Below, in pieces: positions 25,564-38,014 of a stretch of 64,000 nt of DNA. This stretch comes from Syngnathus acus. Its lineage: Eukaryota > Chordata > Actinopteri > Syngnathiformes > Syngnathidae. Where the stretch lies: the NCBI RefSeq assembly GCF_901709675.1, contig NC_051098.1:4974000-5037999 (forward strand), written 5' to 3'. The notes under the pieces are model-generated. The model ran no database searches and had not been told where the DNA came from. It worked only from the letters and a program-made list of their open reading frames with translations. The stretch's first letter is position 1. Each line of letters opens with the position of its first letter. Position numbers and translations under genes: made by a program.

Positions 25564-25745
25564 TCATTAGAAATAGAATTTGAAATTCCATTTTATACAA
25601 CAATTAGTTCCGACCAAGCAATTTGATTGGCCATGAACAGTCAGGCAGGCGTGCTAACCACTACTGTGCTGTGCTGCTATGGCCAATACAATTTGAACAT
25701 TCATTTTATACAATAATTAGTTCCAACCAAGCAATTTCATTGGAC
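25541..25745. repeat. Two-copy tandem duplication, period about 113 bp
   Basis: Two diverged copies start with CTAACCACTAC (25541 and 25654) and both continue to CATTTTATACAA, TTAGTTCC and ACCAAGCAATTT before a TTGG end. The duplication includes the head of the adjacent retroposon and its right flank, so it arose after that insertion. Confidence 0.8.
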
Positions 25746-28492
25746 AAGCGTCATTCTGAGTGTTACAGTACAAAGACAGCTTGATCTCTCTCTGCCTTAC
25801 AGGTGTTTTAAACTTTTAATTTGGCCTAAATCAACTGTCAATGATCTGAGTTATGCATGGGTTATGCCAAACAATTTTACAATTTTGAATTCTTGGTTCA
25901 AGATGGCAGCTACATGTGTACGTCCACCAGCCAAGGCTTCCTCTAGTGCTTATGTATTTCTAGGAAAAGAGCACAGGACAATTCTGGCCAGTGTGGCCAA
26001 GCTAATGATTTTTATCCCTTCAATTGACTATAGGTTTTAAAAATAGTGATGAATCTAGCAACTAGCCTAGCCTTCTGATGTGGACCTCCAATGTGGGGCT
26101 TATCGACCATCCCGCTTCCCTGCAACCAGATGACAAGTGATTCTGAAATCCATAAATTTACATTGTCCATTTTCGTAAATTTACAACTTAGTCTTTTTCA
26201 GCTTTATTGTGTGAATTAAATTGCTGTCGTAAAACGTGGAAAGCAATTGTCGAAGATGGATAGAGCAGTGCTGAAATGGGCCTTTAACCACCTCGGGACA
26301 TATCCTTTAAATTCTATTGTCAGCCATTTTGCACTGAAGACAAGATGACTGAACAATGTGTGTACACGTGTGAATTGTTAAGTTGTTTTTCATCACTGAT
26401 TTAACTCCATTCGAGTATCTATGTTCTGGGGTGTTAGGGAAAATAATTATTTTCTGACTGATTATAATTCTAATCACACACTTTTGTAATATTGAAAATT
26501 GTGAGGACAGATGAAACTCTAAAACTTTTTCCCCAATTAAAATATTCAGAGGCAAAATCTGAATATTCAAATTTTACAGCTTTCATGTGAAAACAGGTCA
26601 CTGATGCAACTTTTATTTACTTAAAGAAAATCCCAACGAAATTCAGCCTGCTTGCCTTATTTTGTATTCATGAAGTTGAATTCTTGTATATTAGCAAGTG
26701 GGCCTCACTCAGCGGCTCTTTTGAATTATTGCCTTTAGTGCCTTGTTTTGTCTTAGCTGCCTTTGCCAATTTAAGGGATCAAACTGGTGAGCCGCTTTCC
26801 AAAAGCTTGCTTTTCTCACAACTGGGTCACTGCTACCCTAACTGATAAGGAACTTCAAGCGCTACCATACTGAATAAAGGACAATCCCATGCTCTTGTGT
26901 CTTGTTTAAACATGATGGCGAGTGAGGACTCCACAGTGATTCCCAAAAGCAACCGTGACTCATATGGGCAATTTTGGCTGAATCAGCAGAGAACCTGAGG
27001 GGGAGATCTGTGATAACCTAAAAGTTCCTCCCAGTCCAGTCCCTCAATGCTTAGTTTAATCAACTGACCTGTTGGGCAGATTCACAGTTAACGCAGCAAG
27101 ACTAAGTGCAAGACTGTTGCCAGCACAATTAAATGAAGATTTTATGCTTGCCAGTTTTAACCTTGAATAAATGAATAACATGATGATGTGGGCAAATATA
27201 CAGTCAAACAAATGGGAAATCAAGCAGTATCTTGAACCTTTATCACTCTACTATAATTGGAAAAAATATTTTAAATTCAATAGAATCGCTGTAAATACTA
27301 TGTTTATTTATCACTTACTTCAGTACAGTCTTTGATTTGGATTTCATTCGAAGAAGTTAATTGTCAGGGTCCTTTCGACTCCTATCACTGTAGTGATCTT
27401 TGCGACTGCTGTAAAACACTGACCAGTGTCGATCCGTCTGAGCACACCCGGATGATTGAAATAATTAAATGATGACGACTAAATGGCCACAATTAAGAAA
27501 TGGGTGCATGGTCCGATGATGGCACTGTTTGCTTGCTAATTATATCGGCAATGACACTGACAATGACAATTTGTGTCTTTTTGCCTCAGTGGATTTTAAA
27601 TTAAACTGATGGTGTTTTTGAATGCCATTATTCAAAGGTTTTTTCATTGTAGAGCAGCTGCGATACCTTTAGAGTTAGACTGCATGGGGGGAAGTTGTCT
27701 CTCCTGTCAAATTTGATAACCAACCCCCTGGGCCATAAGTGCGAATGCCTAAAAGTCCTGCGGAACTCAATGTGCAATATGTGAAGTCTAATTTTCTCAT
27801 ATAATCAATTCTTTTGGCCAATGACAGCGTCCCGCAGTGTTTTTGTCTTTTAAATACAGATGTTATTTTGAATATCCATGTTCTCTACAATCTAGGCACA
27901 AGTGGCTCACACTCCACATTTGAATGTAGACGTTATGTAGCTTGTCAGAGGTCTTTGTCCTCCCACGTAGACGTTTCACATCACATTCTATGAGTCATTA
28001 CTCTTTCCGACAATGCACTGGCCTTTTACCTGATTAATAAGGATTTTTCTTGAACAAGACATTGTAACGGGAATAGGTGATACATTTTTGTGCTTGTCAG
28101 CGATCTATTGATGGCTATTAATTTTTCATGGTGATTATTTAAACTTGTCATAAATCAAAGTGCCAGAATGACTCAGTGGTTTGCTTAAGAGAGCTTATAT
28201 GCATGCAAACTGCTTAAGATGTAAGGAATAAATGAAAGTTCAAGATGAAATAATATCACCGAAACCTTTGAAACATGTAAACAGTAAAGGGGTTTGACAT
28301 CAGCGTACACATAAAAGCAAAAAACTATTTCAATACACAATTCCAATGTGTTTTTTGTTTTTTTTACAAAGTGCATTTGGTGTCTCTTGGGACAAATGTG
28401 AAACTACGAAATGCCATTTGCAATTACAACTTGGTGTAATTATAAATGAGTGATGATTGATGTATTGAAGTGGTTTGTTTAAAAAATAAAAT
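25746..28492. other. Intergenic, nothing recognised
   Basis: This 2.7-kb stretch of AT-rich DNA shows only short unremarkable open frames. No repeat family, exon or RNA gene could be supported. Confidence 0.6.
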
Positions 28493-28497
28493 CAAAG

Positions 28498-28820
28498 TGT
28501 CACGTCTCGTCCCCAGCCCGTTACTATGTGTCTCTGTTGTCATGGTTTCTGTCTGTGTGTTCGCCCCTCCCCTTCTGTGTGCCCATGATTAGTGTGATCG
28601 TTCTCACCTGCCTCTTGTTACCTGTCGTGTTTTTAAGTCCTGTCTGCCCCTCACTCCCCGTCGGATCATTAATGTCTTCATGTCTTTTTGTTTCACGTCT
28701 TTGTCGGTCAGTCCTGTTGTTGGTTTTGTTAGTAAGTTACATCAGTCTGTTAGTTGTTCCCTTCAATAAACCCTGGTCCAAGCTGCACTTGGTCACCCTG
28801 CTCCATTCCAATCTGCGACA
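28498..28820 (+). mobile_element. Solo LTR (gypsy-like) with 5-bp target duplication
   Basis: This 323-bp element begins TGTCACGTCTCGTC and ends CTGCGACA, so it has the TG...CA termini of an LTR. It is flanked by a perfect 5-bp direct repeat, CAAAG, at 28493-28497 and 28821-28825. An AATAAA polyadenylation signal lies near 28765 in the context CAATAAACCCTGGTCCAAG. No primer-binding site, polypurine tract, gag or pol lies beside it, so it is a solo LTR left by LTR-LTR recombination. The 5-bp duplication fits Ty3/gypsy-type integration. The plus-strand open frame over it is incidental. Confidence 0.85.
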
Positions 28821-28825
28821 CAAAG

Positions 28826-31800
28826 GAAATCAAAGATTTATGATGATTAATTTTGGTCACCAAATGCTCAATGATCCACATCATTAATTAATTGACTGTT
28901 ACAGCTCTCAAGAGGTTTGGATAGACATTCAAAATATTGGACTGAATATTTATATAAATTACATAACTGTTCTGTGTAGCTTCTTAGACTTAATAAAAGG
29001 AAGTTCCTGGTTCAGTTGTTTGTACGAAAGTGTGGGAGTCCAGATGTGTATCCATCGGACGATTATTGACATTAAAATGTAGATTCTCTGAGGACTATAC
29101 GGACAGCAATGTTGCTCTCCCTTGGCACTTTCTAGAGATTTTGGTCTTTCTTCTGTGGTACTCTTTTGTCTCCATTTGGTTTCCCTGATTTCGGTTTGTT
29201 AACACTTGTGTTTTTTCTTTTATTTTGTATTGATATTTTCAATTTTAATAAAGCTATTGAAAAAGCAACAGCTCACCAGAAAGTGAAATGTGACTAAATG
29301 GGCCAACCATCCAAAAAAGATTAGAGCGAAATAGAGGGAGGTGGCACAGGAAGCAGAGGCATGGAATTTTGTTAGACACTAAGAATGAAATGTAACAATG
29401 GTGAGGGAAGAAGAAGTCAAGGATGATGACCTGTGGAAGCTAAGAAAGAAAGAGTGGAATAATACACGGGGATTTGGTATAAAATAGACGGGGAAACTGA
29501 AGCCTAAACAGTAAGCGGGTGAACATTCACTGCATAGACAAACGTATTAGCTACAGCTCTCAATCAATTAACTAATCACTGAGGGTTTGATTAGTTCCCA
29601 TTAGCTATTAGTTCCTTGGTTTTATGAAGTAATGACTTTGGTGCAGGCAGGGTGGGTCTCGTTCCCACTCAGTGACGGTGTGAATGGGCATGTGAAAGGT
29701 TCTCCATCTTCTTATGTGTATATATATGATTGAATGGTGACCAGTGGTGTCATCTACCTTTTGATTGACGTATACAGCGTTGTCTTGTTTTGTTTGTCTT
29801 GGCATGTTGAAAAAACAAATAATACCAGGCATTAAGGAAATGTTGAGCATGAGTTTGTGTAATGAGCCACACTTAATGATTCTTACATTGTGAGGCAGAG
29901 GCCTGAGCTACAGCAAGAAAAAGTATGAATAGAGGGAAAACGAATGGCTCTCATAAAGTCAATTTCTTTTGTATATTAGTTTTCATTGGAACGTTGGTTT
30001 TTGGGTGGCAATTGTGTTCCTGTTTAAAGTTGTCTATGGTGTTGTTTATGGTGGCACAATGAAAATATAAATAAGTGCACCCGTACATTGTTGTTCTTAA
30101 AGCATTTTTTTTTTTTTTACTCGACAGGACTTTACATTGTAGAAAATGTTATCTTATGTCTCACTAAGACTCAATGCTTGAAAAGAATAGAGTTCATAGA
30201 GAGGAGTCGAACAAGAAAAGTGGATTTGGATCAAGCTAGAGGAAACGTCAGAAGAGGAGCAGATAAAGACAAAGAGAATATGTGCAAATTGATGTTTGAT
30301 CACCCCCACTGTCAGCAGTGTCCTTTGTTGAATGTAGGCAGGCTTACATATGTTTGACGAGCATACAGGGAGTTTGCAATTCATTTGAATGCATTACATC
30401 TTCATTCGTACTCAGTCACGTCTGTGTGTTTTGCCCAGAACAGACACACATGGGCCCTCTCTCTTGTAAGAAAATATAAAATACATAGAATTCGGTGCAG
30501 ATATAACTCATGACTCAGTGGATTATGGGCCTGAAATTCTATACCTTCAGGCCTTGTGTGTCAAGAGAGATCATTGGAAAAGTTTGGACTCTAGAGCAGA
30601 GTCAACAAAAATAGGACAATCAAACACAATTTATTGAACCAAGCGAGCACGATGAACGTGAGAATCAAAACAAATGGAAAAGGATGGCAAAAGACTGGTA
30701 GAACACAAAACTAAACTCAAAGAGGGGGAAAGAAACAGTGACTCCAATGAAAGCTATTTACAAACTAAATCTATTCTACAAAAGGAAATAACAGAACCAA
30801 CGCAAGTACCTGATGAACAAACAGTAAGCAAAGCCAACTATGAATCTTGAGAGTAAAAACAGTACACAAAACAGGCAATGATTGGAAAACTAATCATTTA
30901 ATAATCCGGCGCCTTCCTTCCGATTCTGCTGCACCAAAATACCCAACTGATTGTCATGGACAGCAGGCTGTTCCGCCCACAACAATCACCAAGGAAACTG
31001 GTAGCACAAACAAAACGACAGAACAGGCAGGCAGACGAGCAGAATATGACAACATGGGCCTTACTTTCATGTCCAGCCAAAGTTCGGGCCAACTATGGTC
31101 AATTTGTGGAGTTTTCTTTGTTTTGGTATTTTCCTAGCCAACTCTTAATCCACGACAGGCAGGGAGATTGAAGTGCAACCCTGCTTGACAAGTGACATGC
31201 AAAGTACGTTTATACGGCTGAACTGAAAGGTCCCCCTTCGCGAATGATGCAATCATTATTTTGTTTTGGCATGACTATGATGTCGTGTCGAGCATGCTTA
31301 ACTTTCATCACAACCGCGTCGACTACAAAAACGTTTTACCTGTAAACGTTCAACCCTGATTCCAAAGTAATAATTTTATATTTTCTTTGGTAACATTCCA
31401 AGTGACAAAAATATATGTATTTGTTAAAAATACACATTGGGGCTGGTCTAATTATTAGCCGACTTTTCTGCACATTTGTTGTAAACTTTCCATTGTTGTG
31501 AAGTTGGCTTCACTGGCCGATGTCCTTAGATCTTTGTCCTTGCATGTTTTTTTTCTCACGTTTGTTCTTTTCTCCTTTTTTCTTTCACTCAGTCTGTCTG
31601 AGACTTGATCAAATGTGTGGTGCATAAATGTATTGGGGGGGAATTGTCCTTCTGACCTCTGTTGGAGATTTGTGAGAAAGTCTGTGTATATTTGTGTAGC
31701 TGATCCACTTGGGTGTGAAGATGAAGTTTGTTTACGTCCATGCCGCTGTGCCTGCTTGCTGATATGCCCCGTGAAGCCAATAAAAGAACAGCTATTAGCA

Positions 31801-34800
31801 GGAGTGGATAAGCCTTCTTTACACTAGCTTGCAAACACACACACACAATTTAAGTACAATCCAAATTTAAAATTCCTCACCCTCAGGGCTGTTTTTCCCT
31901 AGCATTCATCTTTCAGCCTTGACATAGCGTATCATTAAGAAACAGACTGTGTCTATCAGTGAGTCTGTCTCAATGTCCCCTAAACGAGCACTCTTTTTAA
32001 ATATACTACCAGCAACCCCCCCAACGAGTGGCAAAGTAATTAATCTTTGCAAAAGTCATGAAAGTTCTCCAAGTCAAGGCATCCCACATTAAGTTCACTC
32101 TCTTCCACTTCAGTCAGAACCTGACAGGCCTGTCTGGCAATCCTGACTCAAACTCCAAGGACAGTGTTAACCTCTTGTCTCTGTAATGCCATTTCAGAAT
32201 CTACTCAGATGCTGCTGTTATAAAGATGAGAGGGACTAAAACTGCCCTATTTTTATTCCTGCAACTCTAACAGTCATATTTGTGAGACATATTTCAAAAT
32301 AATGAATTATTATACTCACAGAATTACAAATTCTAAATTATAATGATCAGCAATTATAATACCAACAACTGAAACATATATATTGAGCTTTACAAGTGTT
32401 AAGTATGTAAGAGATGATCCCTGCAGTGAGTGAAACAGGGACCAAAGACTAAGAGAAATCAAGTCGATTGATCATCAGAACTCACATTGTTGTTTGGTGA
32501 AATGTAATAAAAAGACGATGTGATAAAATGAAGGTGGCAAGAAACAAAGTTGGTTCAGAAATCATATTGTCTTGGCGGGATCAAATCTAATCAGTAATGC
32601 TGTGAGCAACCTCATACGCAAATGGAGTGAACTCAACGGTATCTTTATATCAAATGCAGTGTGGGCGCTGCTTCTGGCTCATTCAGCTGAATATTCAAAT
32701 AGTGTTAAGATCTACACGAGAGAGAGAAATTATTCAGCAGCTATGATCCAGGTGGTCGATGGGGGTGGTATAACCACAGGCTGTCAGTCTTGACAAAGCT
32801 TTAAGACACAATCTTAATTGAGATGGTCTGGAATAGGGATGAAATGAATTTGAATTCAATGGCCAACAATGTTTGATTGTTACAATGTTAGAAAAAAAGA
32901 GAGATCAGCATTGATCCATGTGGTTACTGCACCTGCATTCGAGCCAGAAGGATCCACAAGGGTTTCCTCTCACATTTCTCCCACATTCTGTTTTGTTAAG
33001 GTTCTCAATCCATTTAAAGTTTGAATGTGTTCATTGTAGCGAGTCTGTACACCTTTGGTAGAATGAACATGAATCAGATAGACTGAATAATAGCTGTGTA
33101 TCTGTACTTGTGGGCTCTAATTGGTGTTATATAGAGGTACCTAGCAGCTTATAAAATACTGTAAGAGCAGCAGTAAAGCAGCCTAATTGCCCTTCTTGCT
33201 GGACAGAAGACGAGAATGCTTAAGTTAAAAAAAAGAAAGTGAAGTTAGGACAGAAATGTATGGATCTACTACATTTTCGATTGTAGTCTCCACTGGGGTT
33301 GGGGGGGTCATCCATTAAAAGAATTGGCAGGCTTGGATAAACCTCATATAGTTCCAATGTACTGTGCATATCAATGAACTATAAGGAACACTCACGCTTG
33401 CCATTCTTGCAACAAATGTGAATAAAAAGGCATTTGCCATGAAAATGTGTGCAGCTTGACCATCACTAAAATAGCTTCCGGCATTTATAAAAAAAATAAA
33501 AAAAGCCCAATAGACACCTATAGTGGACACACTTTGACTCCTGAAGTTTTGGAAATTATGAGCTGAATTAGACAACAGAAAAAATATCAGAAACACAACA
33601 TTTCTGTTTTCTTTCTTTCTGCATTGATAGTTTTGACATGTGTTTGGTCATTTGTCTATGCATGTGCACATTGGTAGAATTGTTTGTATATTGTGTCTTG
33701 AATTCCTCAGAGGTTGCCTCTGGCCGTCGTTCCCGAGACTCTTTTTTTCACAGCAGCTGCTCTGCCCTCTGAGGCTCTACCTCATCCCATTACTCACTAA
33801 ACCAGTCTGTCTCACATAGCTCATCTGGTGTCATTCAATGAGTCAAGCTCGTGTGCTTGGGCTCTAATCTACAAAGGAATCTACATGCACTTGCAAACGA
33901 CCACCTCCAAGACATTATTACGCCACACAAGCCTGCATGACCTCGATATTCTCTACATTATAATCTCATTCCTCATAAATTCCAGCCAAAGGGACATTTT
34001 TCTTTCATGACCCCTTTTCACATTTGATACAATAGACATGTCGGTTGAAGCAATATCTCATTTACAAATCCCTCTTGACCTGATTTAAAAATTACAAGAC
34101 TTATATATCAATGTGAGTCATTTCTCATTCATAGCCACCATGTAAATTAATTTGAATGAGAGCAGGACTCCAACAGTTTAGCGTTAGTAATACATTTTAC
34201 ATTTACTGCTTAGCACTAAAGACGAATGTATGACTCATAACTGAGAGAATTATGCTTCGGGTTCCTACGTCAATAGATTTACCAATAAAATGTTGCTCTC
34301 GTCTAGGTGAAAATGCACTGTGCATACAATGATTGTCATGTACTGTAGACTAAACCTGGTTTCATCCTCACCAGCCGGCCAGTAAAACAGTTTCAAGGGT
34401 CCATGTAGATGCATGACAATCTCCATCTTTTCCTGAAATGTCCTCAAAAAGCCAAATACACACTTCCTAGTCATGTAGGCAACAAACAGCTCTTAATTTT
34501 AACATATTTCCACGGCAAAAAAGGCCCTACCGCTCACTCTCAGGTCCCTTTGATTTTAATCATATAGAATACAACTTCCAACTTGTTATTACGATCCACT
34601 TCTAAACATGCATTTCTTGTCCAGTGCCTCTAATCTCACTTTCTGTGTTTCTTGGAAAAACTCTTTTCCCTCATCTAAACTCTTAACATCTTCCTCTTTA
34701 GAATTTTAATGGCTCTATATTTAGCTGGATAGAAGGAATGTTTTTTTTTTCGAAAGCATTTTACCTTGAGCTGCATTCACCTGTCACCTAGGACATTTCC

Positions 34801-35684
34801 CCCATCCGTGCTGTGCAAGTGTTTGATGCATTAGTAAAAGTAAAATGAGTCAGATTTGCTGATGTTCAAATGATAACACAGTTATGCCATTAGGCACATC
34901 CGCATTTAGCGAGTGTGAAGGATTTTTTTATTTCTTTTTGGGTGGAGTAAAAATAAAACAATGAAATAACGAAACAACTGGAGTCAAAATAAAGAGAAAC
35001 AGGTTTACCTGCAAATTCTGTTACCCAAACCAAACAGAATTAAGCGATACTTTTTGTAAAGCTATTGTACTGTTTCACAGGTATGTGTATCCATTTCACA
35101 TGGCCCATTTTTTTATACTCACATGAAGACAGAAAACAACTGTCTTTGTACTCCAACAAAAAGGAACTTTGTGAACATTTATCACAAAGCCACCACAAAA
35201 TGGCATGACCTAGTCATGGAAAGTATTTGCACCTAAGATAGGGACAAACACATTCACATACACACATGAGTGACTTACAATGGCAGGAAACACATTGGAA
35301 AGGAATGGTTGAAGCATAACAAGCGACAAGGGACCAAACTGCTGAGGTACGGAGAGACACATGACACTTGTGCAAGCATGTTTAAAAACATTTTTTTCCT
35401 CCTTCCCAAACTTTCTAGTGGACTGAATTACAATTTCAGGAGTGCACCATGTCAGGGGTGCATCGTTGTGACTGACTTCGCTCAGCCAGAATATATGTTT
35501 TTTAATTTTTGAAAAAAAAAAAAATTCTGTGGATTTTTTAAAATCAATTTCAGTCTGAAGTATTATTTTTATGCCTTTTATTAGATTCCTATCCGTCCGA
35601 AAAATACAATTATAGACTATAGTGCTATTTCATAATAGCATACATTTCTCATTTAATACATATCTGTTTAATGTCACTTAAAAT
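28826..35684. other. Intergenic, no gene supported
   Basis: This is about 6.9 kb of mostly AT-rich DNA. A possible old polyadenylated repeat end lies near 29215-29265 (TTTTAATAAAGC). A segment at 30600-31110 has an A-rich composition different from its flanks and could be an old element I cannot name. A degraded retroposon lies at 32919-33040. None of the open frames matches a protein I know. Confidence 0.55.
32919..33040 (-). mobile_element. Degraded retroposon fragment ('TTTCCTCCCACATTCCAAA' type)
   Basis: GGGTTTCCTCTCACATTTCT followed by CCCACATTC and AGGTTCTCAATCCATTTAAAG is a decayed copy of the common fish repeat whose consensus reads GGTTTCCTCCCACATTCC then ATTGGACACTCTAAA. It is the opposite orientation to the copies at 39371 and 60556. 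Confidence 0.5.
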
Positions 35685-36053
35685 TACCGTATTTTCCGGA
35701 CTATAAGGCGCACCTAAAAACCTAAACTTTTCTCAAAAGCCGACAATGCACCGGTGTGCCTTATATATGGACCAAATTCCTAAATTTAAACTGACCCGAA
35801 GCATTGTGTCATGAAATCAATCATAAGTGGCCCACTGAAGACTATGAATCATGAATCAAAAAGACTATGGATCATTATTTTGTGATTACAAAGTAATTTG
35901 TTGCGTCTGAAATAAAAAAGATGAAATGGAGAATGATTTGATTTGGATTAAAAATCTGACATGATGCATTAATGGTGCGCCTTATAGTCCGGTGCGCCTT
36001 ATATAAGTACAAAGTTTTAAAATGGGCCATTCATTAGTCCGGAAAATACGGTA
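35685..36053 (-). mobile_element. TA-flanked MITE, 'ACTATAAGGCGC' family, copy 1
   Basis: This 369-bp element begins TACCGTATTTTCCGGACTAT and ends TAGTCCGGAAAATACGGTA, with the motif GGTGCGCCTTATA repeated inside its right end. The TA at both edges fits a TA target duplication. Its interior is the reverse complement of the interior of the 54092-54507 element, for example ATTCCTAAATTTAAACTG here and CAGTTTAAATTTAGGAAT there. The two are therefore same-family copies in opposite orientation. It lacks one block of the terminal GGCGCACC repeats found in the longer copy. There is no coding capacity. Confidence 0.9.
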
Positions 36054-36481
36054 AGTGAGAAAAGGTATGTATATGCATAGTATGTATTGCATGATTTTTA
36101 TAGAATAACTGAACATATCTATGTATATGGTGATATATCATTATTATGATATAAAATGGCCTATATTGGAAACGAAATTTAGAAAGGAACGGGAACAAAA
36201 ACAAAAGAGTATTACAAAGCATTAAAACCACAAAATACAAGTAGCTTTATGCAGCTTCCAACTCATTGCAGTTTCTGCATGTTTTTAGCTCACAGAGCTA
36301 TGAATCAGATCTTTCATATAATGAAATTATACTCAATAGCATTCATTATGATGCAGGCGTGACCTACTTCTCTTTCCTCTTCTTAATCCTCTGTAGTCAT
36401 TCTCATCGCTTTCATGGCTTCCTTTCCTGTTGGCTGAAAGGTGATGAAAGGTCATCGCAGAGAGAGCTGCCCATGTGCAGC

Positions 36482-36528
36482 TGCACACACGTGCACACAC
36501 ACAAACACACGCACAAGCACACACACCT
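36482..36528 (+). repeat. (AC)n-rich microsatellite
   Basis: An interrupted AC dinucleotide run lies just before the nested MITE complex. Confidence 0.85.
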
Positions 36529-36560
36529 TTCACCAGGAAAGGGATGGGTTCCTTTAATAA

Positions 36561-36630
36561 TACACTACCGTTCAAAAGTTTGGGGTCATAAAATTGTTTG
36601 GGTGACCCCAAACCTTTGAACGGTAGTGTA
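36561..36630. repeat. 70-bp foldback module P1
   Basis: TACACTACCGTTCAAAAGTT leads an arm of 28 bp, a 14-bp centre containing AATTGTTTGGG, and the complementary arm ending AACGGTAGTGTA. It is the left end of the outer element. Confidence 0.92.
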
Positions 36631-36696
36631 TATATTTATTTAGATAATTATTTATAGATTATATATATAATCTTCTGTGTAAAAAATCTTATAATA

Positions 36697-36766
36697 TACA
36701 CTACCGTTCAAAAGTTTGGGGTCACAAAATTGTTTGGGTGACCCCAAACTTTTGAACGGTAGTGTA
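36697..36766. repeat. 70-bp foldback module P2
   Basis: This is the left end of the inner copy. It is the exact reverse complement of module P4 at 38015-38084. Confidence 0.92.
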
Positions 36767-36796
36767 AATATTATTATAATAAAATATTATGAATTA

Positions 36797-37712
36797 CCGT
36801 TTTTTTCCGTGTATAATACGCAAAATTTAACTAATTTATTGTCCTAAAATCTGGGGTGCGCATTATACATGGGTACAATTTTTTTAAAATGTTTTTGTTT
36901 TTTATTTAATTTTTTTTTTTTTTTTTTTTTTTTTAAGAAAATCATGGTACTGGTACGAGTATTGATTTATGTATTGTTCTCTTGTCATGTTGTGAAAGAA
37001 TGTGGGTTGAATAAATACCGAAAGAACAATAGTGTGTTTGTACTGTGCTCTGGTCATTTCGTCAAAGAAGGGATAATAGTCCTCTTCTCTTCTTAACTGA
37101 CAATGAATGTGATAGTTTAATACAATCAGCAAATAACAAAATGCGTATTACAGGTAATATTTTATTTCACAACACTTTGCCTTGTTCCTTTCGTCTCTGC
37201 TGTTCACTTCAAACAGGCTCCATACGAACGCAATGCTCTCGTATCAGACGCTTGCTCGATCACCTGCTCGTTTGCTGTCACAATGTACCCTACACAAATC
37301 CGAAACATTTGTTGCGGCTCCGAGTCACGACGAGGGGCAAGTTTTGGTTTCCAAGGGTGTTTTTATTCCTCTTCAACGTCTCTCCCATACAGAGCCGCCT
37401 TTTTCACATGTCCGCACGTCACTTTCCTCTCTTTTCATCTGATCGCGGTGGTGCCTTTACGGGCAGTCGGAGAAATCAACGGCAACAAAAAAAATACATC
37501 CAGCCTAGTTAAGACCATACCAAAGACTATAAAAATGGGGCCCATTGCCTCCCTGCGTGTGTGACGATCATTGGGACTTTAAAAAAAAAAAAAAAAAAAT
37601 AATAATAATTGGGTGCGTATTATACATGGGTACAGGCTTTTTTCCAGCATCAACATGCCATTGTTAGGGTGCGTATTATACATGGGGGCGTATTATACAC
37701 GGAAAAAAACGG
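36797..37712. mobile_element. 916-bp TIR element E, innermost insertion
   Basis: The element begins CCGTTTTTTTCCGTGTATAA and ends TTATACACGGAAAAAAACGG, an essentially perfect inverted repeat, with TA on both sides (36795-36796 and 37713-37714). Sub-terminal copies of GCGTATTATACATGGG occur at the right and a matching GCGCATTATACATGGG at the left. The interior has a long poly-T tract (about 36909-36934) and a poly-A tract (about 37580-37597), and no recognisable transposase. Plus-strand frames across it look random. The empty target site survives in the other arm of the palindrome. It resembles the other CCGT...TTCCG families in this window and is probably a non-autonomous Tc1/mariner-superfamily (pogo-like) element. 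Confidence 0.9.
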
Positions 37713-37848
37713 TAAATATTATAAATTATATCTTATATTTGTATAAGATTATATATAATCTATGAATATAAGTATACATATATATTATAAGATTTTTTAC
37801 ACAGAAGACTATATATATAATCTATAAATAATTATCTAAATAAATATA

Positions 37849-37918
37849 TACACTACCGTTCAAAGGTTTGGGGTCACCCAAACAATTTTATGACCCCAAA
37901 CCTTTGAACGGTAGTGTA
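37849..37918. repeat. 70-bp foldback module P3
   Basis: This is the right end of the inner copy. Its reverse complement differs from P1 at one base (AAAG versus AAGG in the left arm). Confidence 0.92.
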
Positions 37919-38014
37919 TATGTATACTTATATTCATAGATTATATATAATCTTATACAAATATAAGATATAATTTATAATATTTAATTCATAATATTTT
38001 ATTATAATAATATT

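Larger units (their letters stand above)
36697..37918. mobile_element. Inner MITE copy M, inverted relative to the outer copy
   Basis: This second copy of the 304-bp element carries its own foldback ends at 36697-36766 and 37849-37918. It is itself interrupted by the 916-bp element at 36797-37712. It is the reverse complement of the outer copy; by eye there are about two mismatches over 304 bp. It sits at a TA in the centre of the outer copy, with the TA duplicated on both sides. The low divergence indicates recent activity. Confidence 0.88.

Noticed and set aside
28528-28887. 119-codon plus-strand open frame with a hydrophobic, membrane-like sequence
   Set aside because: It lies almost entirely within the solo LTR and runs past its end; the composition comes from pyrimidine-rich LTR DNA.
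37045-37512. 155-codon frame inside the 916-bp TIR element
   Set aside because: No transposase motif or domain is visible, and overlapping frames of similar length exist; treated as chance.
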